Source of the DNA: Corticium candelabrum
Taxonomy: Eukaryota > Porifera > Homoscleromorpha > Homosclerophorida > Plakinidae
Direction: 5' to 3'
Length of the DNA stretch: 64,000 nucleotides
Assembly (NCBI RefSeq): GCF_963422355.1
Contig: NC_085095.1
Coordinates: 5,426,327-5,490,326 of the forward strand
In this document: positions 63,724 through 64,000 of the stretch, one piece after another
Numbering within the stretch: position 1 is the first letter of the stretch
Layout: every line of letters begins with the position of its first letter
The notes under the pieces: generated by a model
Databases searched by the model: none
The model's input: the letters and a program-made list of their open reading frames with translations, nothing else
Told to the model about the DNA's origin: nothing
Program-made: the position numbers and the translations under genes

Positions 63724-64000
63724 ATGGACAATCCAGAGTTGACGGATGCAGAGTCAGACGTAGAAGCTACAGTAAGATAGCATTGACATCTGCATGCATT
63801 AGTATTGGAGAATGCTCTAAACAATTGCAACGTTACAATTACTTTAATGATGTGGTAGGAAGTAGATACTGTAACTTCAGCAGAACAATGGTCGGAAAAC
63901 ATTGTGAACTCATACAAAGAGTTCCTAGTCTCTGGAGGGACAAACTACACTGATATTCCAAGCAGGAAACGAAAGTCATTTAGAAGAAGAGCAAAAGATT
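63724..64000 (+). CDS. N-terminal fragment of an unrecognised protein (2 exons, cut by window edge)
   Basis: Exon 1, 63724-63771, encodes MDNPELTDAESDVEAT and ends at a GTAAGA donor. Exon 2 begins at 63859 after GGTAG. It reads EVDTVTSAEQWSENIVN, then YKEFLVSGG, and ends KRKSFRRRAKD at base 64000. The joined frame is open in phase. The acidic start followed by a basic cluster could be a nuclear protein. FRRRAKD-type segments also precede integrase zinc domains in Ginger/KRBA2-like genes, so a transposon-derived gene is possible. I do not recognise it with confidence. Confidence 0.5.

Overview
The window is animal nuclear DNA. It has spliced genes with short GT-AG introns, dense microsatellites, many degenerate transposons, and metazoan-only gene families (a giant cadherin, short secreted collagens). 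Compact introns, a cadherin resembling cadherin-23, and short-chain collagens with a novel C-terminal domain suggest an early-branching animal. A sponge is my best guess, but this is inference. No bacterial, CRISPR, phage or rRNA features were seen.

Left flank (1-11,425). A decayed Ty3/gypsy retrotransposon (1 to about 3,920, minus strand) runs off the left edge. Next come two intact paralogous short-chain collagen genes in inverted orientation: A at 4,160-5,788 on plus, B at 9,559-11,208 on minus. Each has 7 exons with matching sizes, a matching 15-base microexon and matching promoter blocks. They form the arms of an inverted duplication of about 2.2-2.4 kb per arm. The spacer holds transposon debris: a second Ty3 copy, a hAT transposase fragment and a small MITE.

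Centre (12,548-44,168, minus strand). One gene of about 31.6 kb encodes a giant non-classical cadherin. It has a signal peptide, about 36 extracellular cadherin (EC) repeats, a membrane-adjacent domain that reads like that of cadherin-23, one transmembrane helix and an acidic tail of about 140-150 residues. Its introns hold most of the window's repeats: (GT)n/(AT)n/(CTGT)n arrays, a LINE-like retroelement on the opposite strand, nested PIF/Harbinger-type elements still carrying MADF-domain remnants, and several MITEs.

Right part (44,755-64,000). REV3L, the catalytic subunit of DNA polymerase zeta, lies on minus at 44,755-58,443, only about 0.6 kb upstream of the cadherin start codon. It keeps the polymerase motifs, a REV7-binding motif and both C-terminal cysteine clusters. 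About 1.1 kb further on is a minus-strand gene for a protein with several cyclic-nucleotide-binding (CNB) domains (59,587-62,621). A divergent plus-strand gene starts at 63,724 and runs off the right edge; a TGACTCA-containing minisatellite and a TATA-like box lie upstream.

Exon borders were placed by eye from protein continuity and splice consensus. Borders quoted to the base were checked for phase; wider ranges are approximate.
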